In this document: piece after piece, positions 27,347-35,800 of the stretch | Layout: each line of letters opens with the position of its first letter | Position numbering within the stretch: position 1 is the first letter of the stretch | Assembly: GCA_024401555.1 (NCBI GenBank) | Contig: JAKSKV010000015.1 | Coordinates: forward strand, 1-64,000 | Direction: 5' to 3' | Length of the DNA: 64,000 bases | Source of the DNA: Paludibacteraceae bacterium | GTDB taxonomy: Bacteria > Bacteroidota > Bacteroidia > Bacteroidales > Paludibacteraceae | Made by a program: the position numbers and the translations under genes | The notes under the pieces: model-generated | Database searches by the model: none | What the model was told of the DNA's origin: nothing | Seen by the model: only the letters and a program-made list of their open reading frames with translations

Positions 27347-29917
27347 TTAATAAGACAATTCTATAAAACCGGAAACTATGCGAACCTGTCGATCCAACAA
27401 AGTATAATAATAGGTTCCAACAGGCAACAAGTCTCCCGTCCCCATACTAATTGTATTCAAATTCTCGCCGCCCCATCGATTATCATACCTATGTTGGTGA
27501 TAGACGATGATGCCCCATCGGTTAAAGACCAATAGTTCAGGCTCCTCGTATCGTTCCAAATCTTCAATGACAAAGGTATCGTTGTATCCGTCGCCATTGG
27601 GCGTAAGTAGTATGTTGCGCAATATTTTGCGAGGAGTTGGGTCATCTGTCAGCTCTATTTCCTGAACTAATGTATCTATCGGCGGTACTATCGTATCCAA
27701 CGGAGGAACGACCACTGTGTCGATTGGCGGCACAATCGTATCCAAAGGAGGAACGACAACCGTATCTATCGGCGGCACAATCGTGTCCAAAGGTGGAACA
27801 ACCACCGTGTCTATCGGCGGTACTATCGTATCCATCGGAGGAATAACCACCGTGTCTATCGGCGGAACGATCGTGTCCAACGGCGGAATGACCACCGTGT
27901 CTATTGGCGGCACTATCGTGTCCAAAGGCGGAACTACCACTGTGTCTATTGGCGGCACTATCGTGTCCAAAGGCGGAATGACCACCGTGTCTATCGGCGG
28001 TACTATCGTGTCCAAAGGCGGAATGACCACCGTGTCTATTGGTGGTACTATCGTGTCCAACGGTGGAACAATCACCGTGTCTATCGGCGGAACAATCGTA
28101 TCCAACGGAGGAACATCCACCGTATCTATCGGCGGTACTATCGTGTCCAAAGGAGGAATGACCACTGTGTCTATCGGCGGAACAACCGTGTCCATCGGTG
28201 GAACCACCACCGTGTCTATTGGCGGCACTATCGTGTCCAACGGAGGAACGACCACTGTGTCTATTGGCGGAACGATCGTGTCCAACGGTGGAACAAACAC
28301 CGTGTCTATTGGTGGTACTATCGTGTCCAACGGTGGAACAATCACCGTGTCTATCGGCGGAACAATCGTATCCAACGGCGGAACAATCACCGTATCTATC
28401 GGCGGTACAATCGTATCCAAAGGAGGAATGACCACTGTGTCGATTGGCGGCACTATCGTATCCAACGGAGGAACGACCACCGTGTCTATCGGCGGAACGA
28501 TGGTATCCAATGGTGGAACGACCACTGTGTCGATTGGCGGCACTATCGTGTCCAACGGTGGAACAATCACCGTATCTATCGGCGGTACTATCGTATCCAA
28601 AGGCGGAATGACAACTGTGTCTATCGGCGGTACTATCGTATCCAACGGCGGAATGACCACCGTGTCTATCGGAGGTACAATCGTGTCCAAAGGTGGAACA
28701 ACCACCGTGTCTATCGGCGGTACTATCGTATCCAAAGGCGGAACAACCACCGCGTCTATTGGCGGAACGATCGTATCCAAAGGCGGAACGACCACCGTAT
28801 CTATCGGCGGTACAATCGTATCCAAAGGAGGAATGACCACTGTATCTATCGGCGGCACAATCGTATCCAAAGGCGGAACGACAACCGTATCTATCGGAGG
28901 AACAATCGTATCCATCGGAGGAACGACCACCGTGTCTATTGGCGGAACGATCGTATCCAAAGGCGGAACGACCACCGTGTCTATCGGCGGTACTATCGTG
29001 TCCAACGGCGGAACGACAACCGTATCTATCGGTGGAACGATCGTGTCCAAAGGCGGAACGACCACCGTGTCTATCGGTGGAACGATCGTGTCCAAAGGCG
29101 GAACGACCACCGTGTCTATTGGCGGAACAATCGTGTCCAAAGGAGGAATGACCACTGTGTCAACAGGCACCAGCTGAATCAAGGTATAAATATCACTCTC
29201 GGTCTTTACAGGAAGCGACACCGCACTACGCTCCACCTCCCACTCATCCGTCAAGAAATTATACACTCCCGAAAACTTCATAATCTTCTCGCTTCCCGGC
29301 GAAGGAAAAATATCCGCACTCTCTCCTAATATCGACCCATCAGACAACAGATAACCATAAGCAGCCGCATCACCCACCGCATCACCATAAAAGACACAAT
29401 CCTGTGGCACACTCTCCTCCGTGAGTTCCTCCGCCCTACCCGAAAAGATCGCCACACCATCTGCCGAAGGACCGCCATTTCCGACCATGCCGACACGCCA
29501 CTGTTGATTGAGGCCAATACCTCCCGCACCAGCCTCCTTGGTATAATCCAAGCCATACCAACGTGCTAAATGAAGATCCTCGCTTTTGGCGCCATTGATC
29601 TTGGGCGTTGGTCCTCCCACATAAAAGGTCTCCCCTCGTTCCACCACGCCAGAATCCAGTTGAATCGCATAGGTCAAGGTACTTCCAGTCAACCAACCGT
29701 GAGGATGAAGGATGGTACCATTGTTGCAGATAACCACGGTATAGGGTGTTTCGGAGAAATCCACACGCTCTGTCGCCAGAAATTCAATGTACTCATAAAC
29801 ATTATCATAACTGGTAGGATCGGCCATCACCGAACTGACTAAAACTGCCGCCCCGGAGATTCTTGCGGAGAGACATAACAATAGGATAAATGTTAGCTTT
29901 CTTAACAGGTTCATCAT
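27347..29917 (-). CDS. T9SS type-B surface protein with 33 tandem 15-residue D-T-rich repeats
   Basis: The 856-residue product has a signal peptide (about 1-24), an N-terminal globular domain of about 210 residues with a lamin-tail-like start (Y-E-Y-I-E-F then V-V-I-C-N-N-G), 33 exact-length repeats of VVVPPLDTIVPPIDT, and a C-terminal CHU_C/gliding-type sorting domain of about 90 residues (L-T-P-N-G-D-G-Y-N-D-T-F, F-N-R-W-G, G-T-Y-Y-Y). The start is one of two adjacent ATGs (29917 or 29914), placed just before the signal peptide and 74 bases after a promoter. It shares an operon with the PorP/SprF-like protein. The repeats look like an extended Pro-rich stalk and contain about 66 O-glycosylation sequons. 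The ligand of the N-terminal domain is unknown. Confidence 0.88.
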   Translation of the reverse strand: MMNLLRKLTFILLLCLSARISGAAVLVSSVMADPTSYDNVYEYIEFLATERVDFSETPYTVVICNNGTILHPHGWLTGSTLTYAIQLDSGVVERGETFYVGGPTPKINGAKSEDLHLARWYGLDYTKEAGAGGIGLNQQWRVGMVGNGGPSADGVAIFSGRAEELTEESVPQDCVFYGDAVGDAAAYGYLLSDGSILGESADIFPSPGSEKIMKFSGVYNFLTDEWEVERSAVSLPVKTESDIYTLIQLVPVDTVVIPPLDTIVPPIDTVVVPPLDTIVPPIDTVVVPPLDTIVPPIDTVVVPPLDTIVPPIDTVVVPPLDTIVPPIDTVVVPPMDTIVPPIDTVVVPPLDTIVPPIDTVVIPPLDTIVPPIDTVVVPPLDTIVPPIDAVVVPPLDTIVPPIDTVVVPPLDTIVPPIDTVVIPPLDTIVPPIDTVVIPPLDTIVPPIDTVIVPPLDTIVPPIDTVVVPPLDTIVPPIDTVVVPPLDTIVPPIDTVVIPPLDTIVPPIDTVIVPPLDTIVPPIDTVIVPPLDTIVPPIDTVFVPPLDTIVPPIDTVVVPPLDTIVPPIDTVVVPPMDTVVPPIDTVVIPPLDTIVPPIDTVDVPPLDTIVPPIDTVIVPPLDTIVPPIDTVVIPPLDTIVPPIDTVVIPPLDTIVPPIDTVVVPPLDTIVPPIDTVVIPPLDTIVPPIDTVVIPPMDTIVPPIDTVVVPPLDTIVPPIDTVVVPPLDTIVPPIDTVVVPPLDTIVPPIDTLVQEIELTDDPTPRKILRNILLTPNGDGYNDTFVIEDLERYEEPELLVFNRWGIIVYHQHRYDNRWGGENLNTISMGTGDLLPVGTYYYTLLDRQVRIVSGFIELSY
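27671..29155 (-). repeat. 33 in-frame 45-bp tandem repeats
   Basis: The region holds exactly 33 units of 45 bp, each coding 15 residues of the form V-V-V-P-P-L-D-T-I-V-P-P-I-D-T, with no length slips. Units differ mostly at synonymous sites or in V/I/L/M exchanges; one unit has D-A for D-T and one has V-D-V for V-V-V. Neighbouring units are often identical over long runs (for example 29041-29130), which suggests recent copying and possible copy-number variation between strains. Confidence 0.97.
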
Positions 29918-29990
29918 TTCACTTTTATTATTTATCAAACCCGAATGCAATGAGAGGCGTTGGTGCACAAAACAGGTTGCATTCAGCTCA

Positions 29991-30021
29991 CAAATTTATA
30001 ATTTATGTAATAATTACACAA
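29991..30021 (-). promoter_or_regulatory. Promoter of the repeat surface-protein operon
   Basis: Read on the minus strand, TTG (30021-30019), a 20-base spacer and TAAATTTG (29998-29991) match the consensus. It lies downstream of the small-RNA terminator, so the operon is independent of that RNA. Confidence 0.65.
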
Positions 30022-30031
30022 TAATATTAAC

Positions 30032-30146
30032 AAAAAAAATTAAAAGCTCCTCATTTCATAAATAAAAAGAAGAGCTTTTAGACAATTCGTGGACTCTCTA
30101 TCTTCACAGACCAAGAGTCCCCTTATATTATGTTGCTTTTATGTGT
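30032..30146 (-). ncRNA. Candidate small RNA upstream of the T9SS surface-protein operon
   Basis: On the minus strand a -7 element TACTTTTG (30160-30153) would start an RNA near 30146. The RNA would contain a hairpin with stem GGACTCT/AGAGTCC (30120-30114 with 30097-30091) and end in a hairpin with stem AAAAGCTC/GAGCTTTT (30079-30072 with 30049-30042) followed by eight T residues (30039-30032), a standard intrinsic terminator. The predicted length is about 115 nt. No open frame longer than a few codons is present. No TTG is seen at -33. It matches no RNA family I recognise. Confidence 0.5.
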
Positions 30147-30330
30147 GTTAAGCAAAAGTAGATAAAATTATAATATAAAGTATCATCTATAAAAGATTGT
30201 TTGCCTATAAAAATCATAATTTCACTGAATTAAAACATAAAAACAGAGTTAATAGCAGAAAAAGCAACCGAATCGATTCTATTCGACACCAATTTTGTAA
30301 TTTTACGCATCAACAATTAAGAATAGAAAT

Positions 30331-31239
30331 ATGATCAGCTACAACTTCGACCAACCGAGAAAAATCGGCGATGCGATGGTATATAATGTCTCTCCCGTCA
30401 GGGGTGGCGACGCTTACCTTTTTGTCTGTGAAGAGGTCACCTTCCTCTTTGAATCGGGCTTTGGTTTTTCCAGCGGAAAACTCCACCAAAACATCCAAGA
30501 AATATTAGGCGAGCGACCATTGGACTATGTTCTCCTCTCCCACTCCCACTATGACCACGCATTGGGCAGCGCCTATCTCAGAAAGGTGTACCCCAACCTA
30601 CAAGTCGTAGCCTTTACCCATGCGGCCAAGGTAATGGAGAAAGAGGGAGCGAGGGCCACTATGCTACGTTTAGACAATGCGGCGGCGGAGTTGCACGGAT
30701 ATGATGAGCGATTTAACGATATCTCCTACCTTCATACCGACATCGCGGTGGAAGACGGGGCGAAACTCTCGATCGGCCATCACGAAGTGGAGGTAGTTTC
30801 CCTTCCCGGACACACCAAAGACTCGGTCGGTTACTACTTTGTGAAAGAGAAACTGATGTTGGGCAACGAGACCATAGGCATGTATGCGGACGAGGGGTTG
30901 GTCATTCCCTCTTTCCTTGTCGGTTACCAGATGACACTGGACTCAATTGAGAAAGCAAAAGAATATGAGATCCAATACTATATGATTCCTCATTGGGGAT
31001 TATTAGAGGGCAAACAAGTAACTCAATTTTTCGAAGACTCTTACCGAAGCCATATCGAAGGGAAGGATTTAATTGCCAACGCTTACAAAGCGGGGAAAAC
31101 GAGAAGGGAGATCATCGATCTATTCCATCAGAAATACTTCTCCGACGAGATCACCGAGGTCTATCCTCCCGCCGCATTCGAGGAGAACATCAACATTCAG
31201 ATTCCGCTGATTCTCAAAGAGACCGGTTTGATTGAATAA
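30331..31239 (+). CDS. MBL-fold metallo-hydrolase
   Basis: The 302 residues form a metallo-beta-lactamase-fold hydrolase: the zinc motif S-H-S-H-Y-D-H near 69-75, the third-site His in P-G-H-T-K-D-S near 166, and Asp/Gly blocks in order. A C-terminal extension of about 60 helical residues is predicted. No signal peptide, so it is cytoplasmic. The substrate cannot be deduced; the family includes glyoxalase II-like hydrolases and lactonases. It is convergent with the helicase gene, whose stop is six bases away. Confidence 0.85.
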   Translation: MISYNFDQPRKIGDAMVYNVSPVRGGDAYLFVCEEVTFLFESGFGFSSGKLHQNIQEILGERPLDYVLLSHSHYDHALGSAYLRKVYPNLQVVAFTHAAKVMEKEGARATMLRLDNAAAELHGYDERFNDISYLHTDIAVEDGAKLSIGHHEVEVVSLPGHTKDSVGYYFVKEKLMLGNETIGMYADEGLVIPSFLVGYQMTLDSIEKAKEYEIQYYMIPHWGLLEGKQVTQFFEDSYRSHIEGKDLIANAYKAGKTRREIIDLFHQKYFSDEITEVYPPAAFEENINIQIPLILKETGLIE

Positions 31240-31245
31240 AAAAAG

Positions 31246-34200
31246 CTATGACGCCAAATCGGGGTATTCAACCCCTCCACAATAGTCGATCAATCGATCG
31301 TAAAGCGATGATTGACGAAGCAAACCCTCATTGCCCACCACAAACAATTGCTTACGGGCGCGCGTCAGAGCCACATTCAATTTTCGATCTACCCATTGAC
31401 CTTCAATCTCCACAGGTTCACTCAAAATGGATAACTGGTAATATTGGCTGACGGTTGTCGAGAAGATGATGTAATCCTTCTGGCCACCCTGCAAACGCTC
31501 TACCGTGTCAATCACAATATCCTCAGCATGCTCCACACCCAACTCCCTTAACCGCTTCATCACAATGGCGATCTGGTTACGGAACGGAACGATGATTCCC
31601 ACATTGTTAGCAAGGGAGAATTCAGGATTCTCACCATTCAACGCCACAATGGCGCATACAATTTCCGCCACAACATCCGCCTCCTCGGCATTGATCTTAC
31701 TATTATCCAGACGGGACACCTTCTCCGTATGAAGGAAGCCCATACGGACAGTTCGGACAAACTCCGTGATATTTTCAGTGGTAAACTCCATATTCAACGG
31801 GAAGGTCGCCACTTGACGCGTCTCCACCAGTCGCGCATAAGGAAGTGCGTCGGAGGTCTGGTGCGCCCCCATTCCCACCTTCAATGCGCCGTGATAGAAC
31901 TCACGGCTCACAAAATCACTGATAGTCGGATGCATACGCCATTGTGTATCCAGCATACCCGGTTTCACCTCACTATGCTCAACCATCGATCGATGCAATC
32001 GTTCGAAAAGGGAATCCGCGCAATTCAACAAGGAGAAGCTACGCAAGGCATCGTCCGTCACCTCTGCTTCGCCTCTTGGCTGCTGCACCACGGCAGGCAA
32101 TTGTTTATGGTCTCCGATCATGACAAATTTGCGGATAGCGGAGGCGCCACTTGAGGTCTTCGCACTCAGGAGTCCCAAGATCTGAGGCTCCAATATTTGA
32201 GAAGCCTCATCCACAATCGCCACATCAAAATGGAACAGATCGAAAAGCGGCATCTTACCATCCATAGAGGCTACGGTCGCCACAAAGACACGGGATCGGG
32301 ACAAGCGCTCCTTCACCGCCAAGCGGTTTTTACACGCCGACACCTCATATTTCAGCAAGTGAGGACGAAAGGAGGCTTCGCAATTGAGTTCATTACCGAT
32401 GCGGATATAATCCAATTCCGGATCATAATCCCGCAACATCCGACAGATCTCGTCCACCGCCCTATTGGTATAGGCCATCAACAGGATTCGATAGCCAGGT
32501 TCCGCCAAGAAATTATCAACCATCGTCCGCATCGCCAAATTGGTCTTGCCCGTTCCCGGAGGTCCCACCAAAAGGTAGAAATCCTCGGCACGCATCGCAT
32601 CGGCCACCACCTGATTCACGCGGTCGCTTTTATCCGTCGGCCTTGCCAAAGGCTGGGGCTCCGAGAATACGAAACTCCGCCTACCCAACAGTAGATCCCG
32701 CCGCTCTTGGGGCGCCACCAAAAAGGCACGCAAAGCCCGTACCATAGAGTTATAGGTGGAGGTCATGGTATCATGCTCCATCGCATAGAGACTATTCAAA
32801 GGGAAAACCATACGATTGCGTTGCTTATAGGTCAAGCGAAGCACCACCTCATTGTTCAGCAACGACTCTATCGAGCAACGGAAGAGCTGCTTGTTCGTCA
32901 CGCTATCGTTCTCTCCGTTCCGCTCATAAAGCATCACCAGATCACCCACCCTGAAATTGGGAAGATTCTCATCGTCCGCCTTCCAGGTCAATCTTATATT
33001 ACGGATAGATTCGCCCGTATCCTTCACATCCATTCCATCCGAGACATTGAAATCCTCGATCGACAAATCCACAATCATATTACCCGTTCGGACCTTCTCC
33101 TCCGCGGAGAGTTTCCACGCATCGGAGAATCCGCCGCTTCTGTCGGCGGATAGGCAGCCCACCTTGGTCAAGAAGAGTTCCCGCTCCACAAAGGAGAGGA
33201 AGGTGTGAAAATAGGAGGCCTCCAACGAATCCGCTTGGCGAATCGGATCCAAAGTGTCGGTCAACTGCGGGAGAAGGTATCCATTCCACAGTTTATTGTT
33301 AATTCCCGCCACATTGATATTCTCTGGCGTCAAACGTGCGATCAACGCACGGGAATCCCCATGGGAGAGGCGCCATTCGTTGGCGACAATATCATTTCGA
33401 AGCTGCAAAGCCTTCCGCACCATTTCGCGGGAGGAGCGGCAATTCATAAATTGCGGATAGCGGGAATAGAAGAGGAAACTCTTCACATCCTTGTAATCCA
33501 GACCTAAATTATAGTGTAAAAACTCATAATAGAGCGTCACCTGCAACAAATGGTCAGTTTTCGCCTCCGGACGCTCCCGTTGCCAATCATCCGCCCTACC
33601 GGACTTCAACTCCACAATCTTTCCCAAGTCGAGGGACAAAAGGTCCATACGTCCCTGCATACCCAAGGCTTCACAAATGAATGAGGGCTCCAATACCACA
33701 CCGCTTCCCGGACGGATATCCACCTCCTCAAAACTATTCGATACCGTTCGGTTGATGTTGTCGAACTGCCGCTTCGTATCGGCAAAGAATTCAGCATTGA
33801 TATCATCCAATGCGCAAAAAGTGATCGGATCGGAAACAAAGGCCTTCGACATGGACTCTTCGTAAGAGATAGGATGTTCCTCCGTCTGATTCACGCAATC
33901 ATCCAAGAACTGGTTGGCCACATTTCCCAACATGATGGCACCCGATTGAGGAGACTCCTTCACTTTATTCACAAGATAGTTGAGCGGCGTCGTTCCGCTT
34001 GGCTGGATGCAATAGGTGATGGAGGTGATATCCACCAAGAAATCGGGTTCAAAGACCACCAATTCAGGCACCATTAAGTTCCTACCCTCTTGCCAATTCT
34101 CCACAGAGACATCCAGCAAATTAACTTGAGCGCCTTCGAAGAGGTGGTCCCTCAATCCAGAGAAGGTCTCCGCCAAGTGTCGGGTCGCGGACATCAACTC

Positions 34201-34752
34201 CGCGCTATCAAAGATATGGGTGTAAGCTGCCACGCACTCGCCCATCTCCAGGTCATCCACTTCACCATAAAGAAGAGAATCTGTCCAACGGGTTACAGTC
34301 ATACGCAAGCGGCTATGCCGCACATCACGGTGCGGATCGGGTTGCACATCCAGTTTTCGCCAAGTTTCAGGCAGTGCGGCCAACAAAGCGGTCGGAATCG
34401 AAATCCTAAAAAAGAAGGACAACGCCTCCGCCATCGCCTTCACGTCATAGAGATAATCCTCCTCCGTCGGAGAAAACGTCTCCTTCAAATAGGCGATCAC
34501 ATGACGCCTCAACACTTGCAGAGAGGCTCGTTGCGGATAGCTCCGTTCCTTACAAATAGCGTCAATGTAAGAGGCCTGACTGGTATAAACGACGTGAAGA
34601 TGCTTTCCCAACTCCGAAACGGTTCGTTGAAGCATTCTGCTCAAACGCATATAGCGCACCCTCATCGGATCCTGACACTTCACATCGGATGCCAATGAAT
34701 TCAAATCTTCTGATGCCTGGATTTGCGGCAAAGACAAGTTTAATTTTTCCAT
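31246..34752 (-). CDS. Dna2-like protein: PD-(D/E)XK nuclease plus SF1 helicase
   Basis: The 1168 residues combine an N-terminal helical region (about 1-300), a Cas4/Dna2-like nuclease core (about 345-440; G-R-M-D-L-L and V-E-L-K-S-G-R give the Asp and Glu-x-Lys of the active site, followed by Q-V-T-L-Y-Y-E), a linker, and an SF1B Upf1/Dna2-type helicase (about 715-1150): Walker A VGPPGTGKT near 730, DEAS, GDHKQLP, T-Q-W-R-M-H-P, V-E-R-L-Q-G-G-Q and V-A-L-T-R-A-R-K-Q. It should unwind and cut DNA ends or flaps in repair or recombination. Only isolated Cys flank the nuclease (F-I-C before, M-N-C after), so a complete iron-sulfur cluster as in Dna2 is doubtful. Confidence 0.88.
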   Translation of the reverse strand: MEKLNLSLPQIQASEDLNSLASDVKCQDPMRVRYMRLSRMLQRTVSELGKHLHVVYTSQASYIDAICKERSYPQRASLQVLRRHVIAYLKETFSPTEEDYLYDVKAMAEALSFFFRISIPTALLAALPETWRKLDVQPDPHRDVRHSRLRMTVTRWTDSLLYGEVDDLEMGECVAAYTHIFDSAELMSATRHLAETFSGLRDHLFEGAQVNLLDVSVENWQEGRNLMVPELVVFEPDFLVDITSITYCIQPSGTTPLNYLVNKVKESPQSGAIMLGNVANQFLDDCVNQTEEHPISYEESMSKAFVSDPITFCALDDINAEFFADTKRQFDNINRTVSNSFEEVDIRPGSGVVLEPSFICEALGMQGRMDLLSLDLGKIVELKSGRADDWQRERPEAKTDHLLQVTLYYEFLHYNLGLDYKDVKSFLFYSRYPQFMNCRSSREMVRKALQLRNDIVANEWRLSHGDSRALIARLTPENINVAGINNKLWNGYLLPQLTDTLDPIRQADSLEASYFHTFLSFVERELFLTKVGCLSADRSGGFSDAWKLSAEEKVRTGNMIVDLSIEDFNVSDGMDVKDTGESIRNIRLTWKADDENLPNFRVGDLVMLYERNGENDSVTNKQLFRCSIESLLNNEVVLRLTYKQRNRMVFPLNSLYAMEHDTMTSTYNSMVRALRAFLVAPQERRDLLLGRRSFVFSEPQPLARPTDKSDRVNQVVADAMRAEDFYLLVGPPGTGKTNLAMRTMVDNFLAEPGYRILLMAYTNRAVDEICRMLRDYDPELDYIRIGNELNCEASFRPHLLKYEVSACKNRLAVKERLSRSRVFVATVASMDGKMPLFDLFHFDVAIVDEASQILEPQILGLLSAKTSSGASAIRKFVMIGDHKQLPAVVQQPRGEAEVTDDALRSFSLLNCADSLFERLHRSMVEHSEVKPGMLDTQWRMHPTISDFVSREFYHGALKVGMGAHQTSDALPYARLVETRQVATFPLNMEFTTENITEFVRTVRMGFLHTEKVSRLDNSKINAEEADVVAEIVCAIVALNGENPEFSLANNVGIIVPFRNQIAIVMKRLRELGVEHAEDIVIDTVERLQGGQKDYIIFSTTVSQYYQLSILSEPVEIEGQWVDRKLNVALTRARKQLFVVGNEGLLRQSSLYDRLIDYCGGVEYPDLAS

Positions 34753-34882
34753 ACCACAAAATTGCAGAAAAAAATTAAGATTCCACTCCTATTTTTTCGC
34801 TTTATTTTCGCATTCACGACACAATATGCCAAAATTTCCAAGAAGAATCGCTGGTCAGACAAACTTCACCCTATTTTTTCAC

Positions 34883-34890
34883 TACATTTG
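34883..34890 (+). promoter_or_regulatory. -7 promoter element (TACATTTG)
   Basis: TACATTTG lies 54 bases ahead of the ATG at 34945 and 12 bases ahead of an in-frame ATG at 34903; it rules out the longer frame from 34762. Confidence 0.6.
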
Positions 34891-34944
34891 CATCGAACAT
34901 TTATGGATTCAAACGACCATAAACAGATTAATTCAGAGATTATT

Positions 34945-35529
34945 ATGAAGAAAACATTTCTAATCATCGCCGGCATATTGGCATGTCTATGCGCCTCCGC
35001 ACAAGAGAGCGAAAGAAACGAGAATAACAAAAAGGAGATCTTCCATTGGGGTATTACCGCCGGAGCGGGTGTCTCGACGGTCAATCCAGACAGCAAAGGA
35101 GGCATTGTCGATCCATCCCTCTCATTACAGTTAGGTGCCACATTCGACTTCAAGATGAGGCCGAACACATTTATGGAAACAGGCCTCTACTACCAAAAGG
35201 TAGCCTATTCGAGAACCTTCAAACCACAAAGTGAGCCAAACAAGAAAGTCGAACAAACATTCGACGCCTCATACATCAAACTACCGGTCTCCTTCAACTA
35301 CAAAATAGGCATTAAAGATGTGAGCGTCATTCCGCAATTGGGTGCGTACTTCGCCTTCGCTCCAGCTTCTGCCACCGAGGAGCCGGTTGACTTCGGCCTT
35401 CGTTTCGGCGTCGGCGTGCAATACAAAGAGATATTCAGGGTAAGCGCAAAATACGACTGCGGATTAATGGCCCTTCGTAGCGGAACCAACCAGTCGGTTG
35501 TAGGTGATTTCACCTTCTTCTTTAAATAA
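34945..35529 (+). CDS. Outer-membrane beta-barrel (PorT-like) protein
   Basis: The 194-residue protein has a signal peptide (about 1-20, C-A-S-A-Q) and an eight-stranded-barrel pattern of the OMP_b-brl_2 type: H-W-G-I-T-A-G-A-G-V-S-T near the start, M-E-T-G-L-Y-Y-Q-K near 83, Y-I-K-L-P-V-S-F-N-Y-K near 115, and G-L-R-F-G-V-G-V-Q-Y. The start at 34945 puts the signal peptide at the N terminus; an ATG at 34903 would add 14 residues. Function unknown. Confidence 0.82.
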   Translation: MKKTFLIIAGILACLCASAQESERNENNKKEIFHWGITAGAGVSTVNPDSKGGIVDPSLSLQLGATFDFKMRPNTFMETGLYYQKVAYSRTFKPQSEPNKKVEQTFDASYIKLPVSFNYKIGIKDVSVIPQLGAYFAFAPASATEEPVDFGLRFGVGVQYKEIFRVSAKYDCGLMALRSGTNQSVVGDFTFFFK

Positions 35530-35607
35530 ACATTCCAAACACGAAGAGAAGGAAGTGGCCGGAAGATTACATTTCTCCGTAAACGACTTTCCTCTTTTTA
35601 CACCAAA

Positions 35608-35640
35608 AGGGATGGGCTTTTTTTGAGTCCATCCCTCTCT
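35608..35640 (+). terminator. Possible terminator hairpin
   Basis: AGGGATGG (35608-35615) pairs with CCATCCCT (35629-35636) around a T-rich loop, but the tract after it is only moderately T-rich. A weaker, broken stem lies at about 35542-35599 ending in TTTTT. Confidence 0.4.
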
Positions 35641-35749
35641 ATATTTATTTTGAAACAAAATCCCCTGTTTTTATTTACAATTTGATATCAAAAAATATAT
35701 TTTTCGCCTAAAAAAGAAAGTATTACATTCTCCTTCGATATTTTTTTTC

Positions 35750-35757
35750 TATCTTTG
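35750..35757 (+). promoter_or_regulatory. -7 promoter element (TATCTTTG) of maeB
   Basis: TATCTTTG matches TAnnTTTG in a very AT-rich region 43 bases before the maeB start. Confidence 0.6.
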
Positions 35758-35800
35758 CAGAAATTTTACAATATGTTGAAAAACATAATTTTTCTAATAT

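Larger units (their letters stand above)
29918..30330. other. AT-rich divergent intergenic region with three inverted repeats
   Basis: This 413-base region separates divergent genes. It contains a minus-strand promoter for the repeat protein (29991-30021), inverted repeats at 30042-30049/30072-30079, 30091-30097/30114-30120 and 30133-30138/30150-30155, and a second minus-strand -7 element at 30153-30160. The stretch 30161-30330 is AT-rich leader/promoter DNA for the MBL-fold gene with no clear TAnnTTTG on the plus strand. Confidence 0.6.

Noticed and set aside
27671..29155. CRISPR array
   Set aside because: The units are contiguous 45-bp coding repeats with no spacers and no cas genes nearby.
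27717..29177. 486-residue open frame on the plus strand, antisense to the repeat protein
   Set aside because: It exists only because a 45-bp in-frame repeat without stops on one strand is also stop-free on the other; it has no signal peptide, promoter or domain and reads S-I-G-G-T-I-V repeats.
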